From Paracoccaceae bacterium (GTDB taxonomy: Bacteria > Pseudomonadota > Alphaproteobacteria > Rhodobacterales > Rhodobacteraceae), in the NCBI GenBank assembly GCA_021648225.1, contig JAKITE010000127.1, positions 1 to 8,001 of the forward strand: a stretch of DNA of 8,001 bases, read 5' to 3'. Each line of letters starts with the position of its first letter. Positions within the stretch are counted from its first letter, which is position 1. The position numbers were made by a program, and so were the translations under genes. Shown here one piece after another: positions 4,415 through 8,001 of this stretch. The notes beneath the pieces were generated by a model. The model made no database searches. It was given only the letters and a program-made list of their open reading frames with translations, and was not told where the DNA came from.

Positions 4415-7024
4415 ATGTCTGAGAAAACCGAAAACTCCGGTGGCCTGAGCGAAGAAGAACTTCAGGAAATGGTCGCATCCAGCGATTCTGGTGCGCGTAA
4501 CCCTTCGGGCCATGTGGGGCTGTTTTTGTCCATTGTTGCCGTGGTTTGGTCTTTGTTTCAGATACTTTTGGCCTCGCCGGTATCCAATATTATACTGCCG
4601 GGTGATATTATTAACAACTCGCGGCAAATTCATTTGGCTTTTGCAATTTTTCTGGCCTTTATGGCCTATCCGATGCTTAAATCCAGCCCGCGGAATTATA
4701 TTCCGATCCATGACTGGATCATGGGGGGCATGGGTGCGTTTATCGCGCTTTACGGTTATGTCTTTTATAACAAAGTTGTCGCCTCGGGCGGCTTGGCGGA
4801 TGATGTTGATAAATGGTTTGCGCTGGCAGGCCTGTTATTGTTGTTCGAGGCCGCGCGGCGGTCATTAGGGCCGGCAATGGCGATTATTGCGGTGGTGTTC
4901 CTTTTATATGTCTTTTTCGGAGATTCAGCCGTGGTGCCGGATTCGATCCGCTGGGCCGGGGCATCCTTGAAAAAAGCCATGAGCCATATGTGGATTACAT
5001 CTGAAGGTGTGTTTGGCATTGCGCTTGGGGTTTCTACGCGGTTTGTGTTTCTGTTTGTGTTGTTTGGTGCGTTGCTGAACAAAGCAGGCGCGGGCAATTA
5101 TTTTATTAAAATGGCGTTTGGTGCGCTTGGCCATCTGCGTGGTGGCCCCGCCAAAGCGGCCGTGGTTGGTTCTGCTGCCACCGGCCTGATTTCCGGGTCA
5201 AGCATTGCCAATGTGGTGACCACGGGCACATTTACCATTCCATTGATGAAACGGGTCGGGTTCAGTTCTGAAAAGGCTGGCGCGGTTGAGGTTGCCTCTA
5301 GCGTGAACGGCCAGATCATGCCGCCGGTGATGGGCGCTGCGGCGTTTTTGATGGTGGAATATGTCGGCATTTCATATGTCGAGGTAATTACCCATGCATT
5401 TTTGCCTGCCCTGATTTCCTATATTGCGCTGGTGTATATCGTGCATCTGGAAGCGGTTAAAAACAACATGCCAACCATTGGCAACAAGGTTGTAAACCTG
5501 TTTCGCACCGTGATGGGCATGTTTATGTTTTTTGCGACCTTTGCATTGCTGTGCTATGCGATGAAATATCCGGTTGGTCTGGTGGTGGCTTTGGTGCCCG
5601 AAGGCGCGGCATGGGTATTGGCGCTGATGGTTTTTGTGGCCTATCTTGTCCTGATCAAAATTGCGGCAACCGTGGATGATCTGGAACTGGATGACCCCAA
5701 TTCCAGCGTGGTTGAACTTCCCGATATTCCGAAAATCTATAAAGCCGGATTGTATTATTTGTTGCCGATTGTTGTTTTGGTTTATTTTCTGATGATCGAG
5801 CAAAAATCACCCGGTCTGTCGGCCTTTTGGGCAACCTTCCTGTTATTTGGCATCTTGCTGACCCAGCGTCCGCTAAAAGCCATGTTCCGCAAGCAAGATA
5901 CTGTAAAAGCCGAAATCAAAGCCGGTATTGTTGATCTGTTTCAAGGCCTGATCGAGGGCGCGCGCAACATGATCGGTATTGGTCTTGCCACTGCAACTGC
6001 AGGTGTGATTGTCGGCACGGTTACCTTGACCGGATTTGGTCTGGTGATGGCTGATTTTGTTGAATTCCTGTCGGGTGGTAATCTTGTTGCTATGCTGTTG
6101 CTGGTGGGGATGCTGTCGTTAATCCTTGGTATGGGTCTGCCGACCACAGCGAACTATATCGTTGTATCGTCGCTTATGGCAGGGGTTATTGTGCAGCTTG
6201 GCGCGCAAAGCGGGCTGGTTGTACCGCTGATTGCGGTGCATCTGTTTGTGTTCTATTTCGGGATCATGGCGGATGTAACGCCGCCTGTGGGGCTGGCGAG
6301 TTTTGCCGCCTCGGCTGTTTCTGGCGGCGATGCGATTAAAACCGGATTTATCGGGTTTTTCTATTCGCTCCGCACCGTGGCCTTGCCGTTTGTGTTTATC
6401 TTCAACACCGATTTATTGTTGATAGATGTGACATGGATGGGGGGGATCATGGTGGCGATAACCTCGACCATTGCGATCTTGATGTTTACTGCTGGCACTA
6501 TGGGCTGGTTTTTGACCCGCTCTAAAATCTATGAAAGCCTGTTGTTGATATTCGTGGCATTCACGCTGTTTCGGCCTGATTTCTTTATGAACCGTATTCA
6601 GCCGCCATTTGTCAACGTCAGCCCGATGGAGCTAAGCCAGAAAATTGGCGAAGCAGAAGCCGGTAGCGAAATGCGGATCGTGGTTAGCGGCCCTGATTTT
6701 GACACACTGGAAATCAAAAATACCACGCTGATATTGCCGGTTGGTGATCAGGCAACCGGCGACGAGCGTCTGGCAGCGCTCGGGTTAATGTTGCTGCCCG
6801 ATGGCGAAGTAATGGCCATGGATGAACCCATGCCCGGATCCGAGTTTTCCAGTTCGCTTGGCAAGTTTGATTTCTATTACGATGATCCGGTAACGGTGAC
6901 CTCGGTGCAGGCACCTGCAGATCAACTACCAAAAGAACTGGTATTCTTTCCGGCATTTTTGCTACTTGGCATGATTGTCCTGTTGCAACGCCGCAGAATC
7001 ACCAAACATGGAGCAAGAACATGA
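4415..7024 (+). CDS. TRAP transporter fused permease, TAXI type (DctQ-DctM fusion with C-terminal DUF3394-like domain)
   Basis: 869 residues, the normal size for fused TAXI permeases with a C-terminal extension. A short charged N-tail (1-30) is followed by a small-subunit-like region of about four membrane segments (30-170), then a large DctM-type transport domain (190-700). Two inverted-repeat helical hairpin motifs typical of TRAP sodium and substrate sites are visible: GSAATGLISGSSIANVVTTG (252-271) with NGQIMPPVMGAAAF (298-311), and LGMGLPTTANYIVVSS (571-586) with DVTPPVGLASFAASAV (620-635). From about 715 on, a non-transport domain begins RPDFFMNRIQPPF, has a soluble beta-rich part, a last membrane helix (842-857) and a basic tail. 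I match it to DUF3394, whose role is unknown. It works with the upstream binding protein as a secondary, sodium-driven importer in the inner membrane. It overlaps the next gene by ATGA. Confidence 0.93.
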   Translation: MSEKTENSGGLSEEELQEMVASSDSGARNPSGHVGLFLSIVAVVWSLFQILLASPVSNIILPGDIINNSRQIHLAFAIFLAFMAYPMLKSSPRNYIPIHDWIMGGMGAFIALYGYVFYNKVVASGGLADDVDKWFALAGLLLLFEAARRSLGPAMAIIAVVFLLYVFFGDSAVVPDSIRWAGASLKKAMSHMWITSEGVFGIALGVSTRFVFLFVLFGALLNKAGAGNYFIKMAFGALGHLRGGPAKAAVVGSAATGLISGSSIANVVTTGTFTIPLMKRVGFSSEKAGAVEVASSVNGQIMPPVMGAAAFLMVEYVGISYVEVITHAFLPALISYIALVYIVHLEAVKNNMPTIGNKVVNLFRTVMGMFMFFATFALLCYAMKYPVGLVVALVPEGAAWVLALMVFVAYLVLIKIAATVDDLELDDPNSSVVELPDIPKIYKAGLYYLLPIVVLVYFLMIEQKSPGLSAFWATFLLFGILLTQRPLKAMFRKQDTVKAEIKAGIVDLFQGLIEGARNMIGIGLATATAGVIVGTVTLTGFGLVMADFVEFLSGGNLVAMLLLVGMLSLILGMGLPTTANYIVVSSLMAGVIVQLGAQSGLVVPLIAVHLFVFYFGIMADVTPPVGLASFAASAVSGGDAIKTGFIGFFYSLRTVALPFVFIFNTDLLLIDVTWMGGIMVAITSTIAILMFTAGTMGWFLTRSKIYESLLLIFVAFTLFRPDFFMNRIQPPFVNVSPMELSQKIGEAEAGSEMRIVVSGPDFDTLEIKNTTLILPVGDQATGDERLAALGLMLLPDGEVMAMDEPMPGSEFSSSLGKFDFYYDDPVTVTSVQAPADQLPKELVFFPAFLLLGMIVLLQRRRITKHGART

Positions 7025-7452
7025 TTAAATCTATCCTGTGTGCGGTTGATATCAGTCAACCCAAGGTCGAAACCGAAGTGTTGAAAATTGCTGCCCAGTT
7101 TGCCGAACTAAACAACGCGCAACTGGATGTGATCACGGTTGTGCCCGATTTCGGCATGAGCGTGGTTGGCAGTTTTTTCAATGCCGACCATACGGCCAAG
7201 GCCAATGCCGAGGCCAAAACCGTGCTGAACAAGCTGGTTGAGGGGGTGCTGGGTGCTGAAGTAAACCAAAAGGTGCGCCACATCGTGGCAATGGGTTCGG
7301 CCTATGAGGAAATTCTGAAAACCGCCGAGGCCGCCAATACCGATCTGATTGTCATTGGTGCCCATAAGCCCGATTTCAAGGATTACCTGCTTGGGCCAAA
7401 CGCGGCGCGGGTGGTGCGCCATTCGGAATGCTCGGTTTATGTGGTGCGTTAA
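7021..7452 (+). CDS. Universal stress protein, TeaD-like, coupled to TRAP transporter
   Basis: 143 residues, a single Usp domain. It starts MIKSILCAVDIS, the usual first strand and Asp, and ends GAHKPDFKDYLLGPNAARVV with SVYVVR, the nucleotide-binding loop region. The common motif is G-2x-G-9x-G(S/T). Here the second Gly is Lys116 and the last position is GP (Gly125-Pro126), so ATP binding is likely but not certain. The gene starts within the permease stop codon (ATGA), so it is translationally coupled. In Halomonas, TeaD is such a protein and regulates the ectoine TRAP transporter TeaABC. By analogy this protein may sense the cell's nucleotide state and tune the transporter. That regulatory role is inferred from context and family. 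Confidence 0.9.
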   Translation: MIKSILCAVDISQPKVETEVLKIAAQFAELNNAQLDVITVVPDFGMSVVGSFFNADHTAKANAEAKTVLNKLVEGVLGAEVNQKVRHIVAMGSAYEEILKTAEAANTDLIVIGAHKPDFKDYLLGPNAARVVRHSECSVYVVR

Positions 7453-7461
7453 ATAAAATTC

Positions 7462-7491
7462 GGGCCGGTATTGCACCGGCCCTTTTTATTT
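7462..7491. terminator. Bidirectional intrinsic terminator between usp and the YciI-like gene
   Basis: An 8-bp stem, GGGCCGGT (7462-7469) with ACCGGCCC (7475-7482), and a 5-base loop. It is followed on the plus strand by TTTTTATTT (7483-7491). On the minus strand the same hairpin is followed by GAATTTTATTT, so it can also end the opposing gene, whose stop codon (7490-7492) overlaps the T run. Confidence 0.85.
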
Positions 7492-7804
7492 AGCCCGGCA
7501 TTTGCATCAATTCCGCGACCTCAAGGCTGCCCATTTCAAGATAGGGGCAACCCTTGGCCATCTCGATGGCCGCGTCCATATCTGCGGCCTCGACAATTGT
7601 ATACCCGGTAGAGCCTTGTTTGCCCGCATCGCTGACCCCATCAGGGCTAACGATTTTGCTGTGCATCATCGGGGTGCCGGGATTAACGGCCGCCGCGCCA
7701 AGTTTCTGCACCCATTGTCCCCATTTGGCCTTGCTGGCGGCAGGGTCAAAATCTGTGGGAGGCGGTGTGTCATTGCCTAGATATATAATTATGTATTGTG
7801 CCAT
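7490..7804 (-). CDS. YciI-like (YCII-related domain, dimeric alpha-beta barrel) protein
   Basis: 104 residues, the typical size. It starts MAQYIIIYLGND, followed by a WGQWVQKLGAAAVNPGTPM segment and a C-terminal half GYTIVEAADMDAAIEMAKGCPYL...GSLEVAELM. This matches the YciI-related (DGPF-like) ferredoxin-fold family as I recognise it. Members are small cytosolic proteins of mostly unknown function; some take part in sigma-factor pairs or act as minor enzymes. It is predicted to be soluble, with no signal peptide. Its ATG (7804) follows GGGAG about 8 bases upstream. It is convergent with the usp gene and shares its terminator, so it is not part of the transporter operon. The 71 bp between it and the transposase end would have to hold its promoter, or its promoter comes from the IS. 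The family call is good; the function is unknown. Confidence 0.8.
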   Translation of the reverse strand: MAQYIIIYLGNDTPPPTDFDPAASKAKWGQWVQKLGAAAVNPGTPMMHSKIVSPDGVSDAGKQGSTGYTIVEAADMDAAIEMAKGCPYLEMGSLEVAELMQMPG

Positions 7805-7875
7805 TTTTCACTCCCTTATTGTTTTTTGGCAAGCCGGGTAATGTTTTACATTTATCGCGGCCTTGGAGGGCCAGC

Positions 7876-8001
7876 CTAGCTGTATAGTCCCAGCTTGTGG
7901 TGGGTTGGGTTTATTGTGAATCTTTCTGGTTCTGATGTCCAGATTTTGCATATGTATTCAAACGGGGTTAGGCCTTTGAGTGTCTTCAGTCTTCGCGCAT
8001 A
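7876..8001 (-). CDS. Transposase C-terminal fragment, IS481-like (rve integrase superfamily)
   Basis: The reverse strand is open to the window edge and ends in TAG at 7876-7878, giving 41 residues: YARRLKTLKGLTPFEY near the left end, ICKIWTSEPERF, and NPTHHKLGLYS at the end. The pattern ARRLKTL-GLTPFEYI-W--EPERF----NP-HH--GL is what I know from the C-terminus of IS481-type transposases. The rest lies beyond 8001. Such transposases move by cut or copy using DDE catalysis; the catalytic Glu is expected upstream and not visible. It is IS material next to, but not inside, the catabolic locus. A terminal repeat should lie between 7805 and 7875. TGTTTTACA (7842-7850) is one guess, but the matching end is out of view. 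Family certainty is moderate; the transposase call is good. Confidence 0.8.
   Translation of the reverse strand, partial: YARRLKTLKGLTPFEYICKIWTSEPERFTINPTHHKLGLYS

Noticed and set aside
3998..4711. Minus-strand frame of 237 codons across the binding protein/permease junction
   Set aside because: It is rich in Arg, His, Asn and Gln as antisense shadows are, spans the intergenic hairpin, and opposes two well-identified genes.
5372..5803. Minus-strand frame of 143 codons inside the permease
   Set aside because: An Ile/His/Gln-rich shadow of a hydrophobic membrane protein gene.
7842..7850. TGTTTTACA as the IS terminal repeat
   Set aside because: It starts TG and ends CA as IS ends may, but the partner end is out of view and it cannot be tested here.
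1..8001. CRISPR array, toxin-antitoxin pair, phage genes or defence system
   Set aside because: I found no regularly spaced repeats and no gene resembling these systems.

Overview
The window looks like a low-to-mid GC alphaproteobacterium, most likely of the Rhodobacterales/Roseobacter type. The evidence is a purM start of alphaproteobacterial style, an Ile2-type tRNA, a TAXI-family TRAP transporter with a fused permease, and a TeaD-like universal stress protein. The assignment rests on protein resemblance only.

Layout, left to right. (1) The first 16 codons of purM run off the left edge on the minus strand. (2) A 77-nt tRNA with anticodon CAT lies at 152-228 on the plus strand, probably tRNA-Ile2 (lysidine type), with a recognisable sigma-70 promoter. 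(3) A two-gene minus-strand operon follows: a class III PLP aminotransferase (979-2298) and then a BKACE/DUF849 beta-keto acid cleavage enzyme (185-979), joined by a TAATG overlap. The last 14 codons and the stop of the BKACE gene are read from the antisense strand of the tRNA. (4) A 129-bp divergent control region holds two copies of a TGAAACA-N2-TGTTTCA-like operator 31 bp apart, a consensus -35 box between them, and a perfect 21-bp tandem duplication of the ribosome-binding and start region of the regulator. (5) A plus-strand operon follows: an RpiR-family regulator, a TAXI solute-binding protein, a fused TRAP permease with a C-terminal DUF3394-type domain, and a small universal stress protein overlapping the permease by ATGA. 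An 11-bp hairpin separates the binding protein from the permease. (6) A bidirectional terminator separates this operon from a convergent YciI-like gene (7490-7804, minus). (7) The right edge carries the last 41 codons of an IS481-like transposase (minus).

Taken together, the centre (185-7452) reads as a self-contained import-and-catabolism cassette. The TRAP-TAXI system would import a small carboxylated, probably amino-bearing compound. The aminotransferase would convert its amino group to a ketone, and the BKACE enzyme would cleave the resulting beta-keto acid with acetyl-CoA. The RpiR protein would repress both arms from the paired operators. A beta-amino acid is the simplest substrate that fits, but this is inference and the substrate is not identified. 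The cassette is bounded by a tRNA on one side and IS material beyond the YciI gene on the other, which hints at horizontal acquisition but does not prove it.
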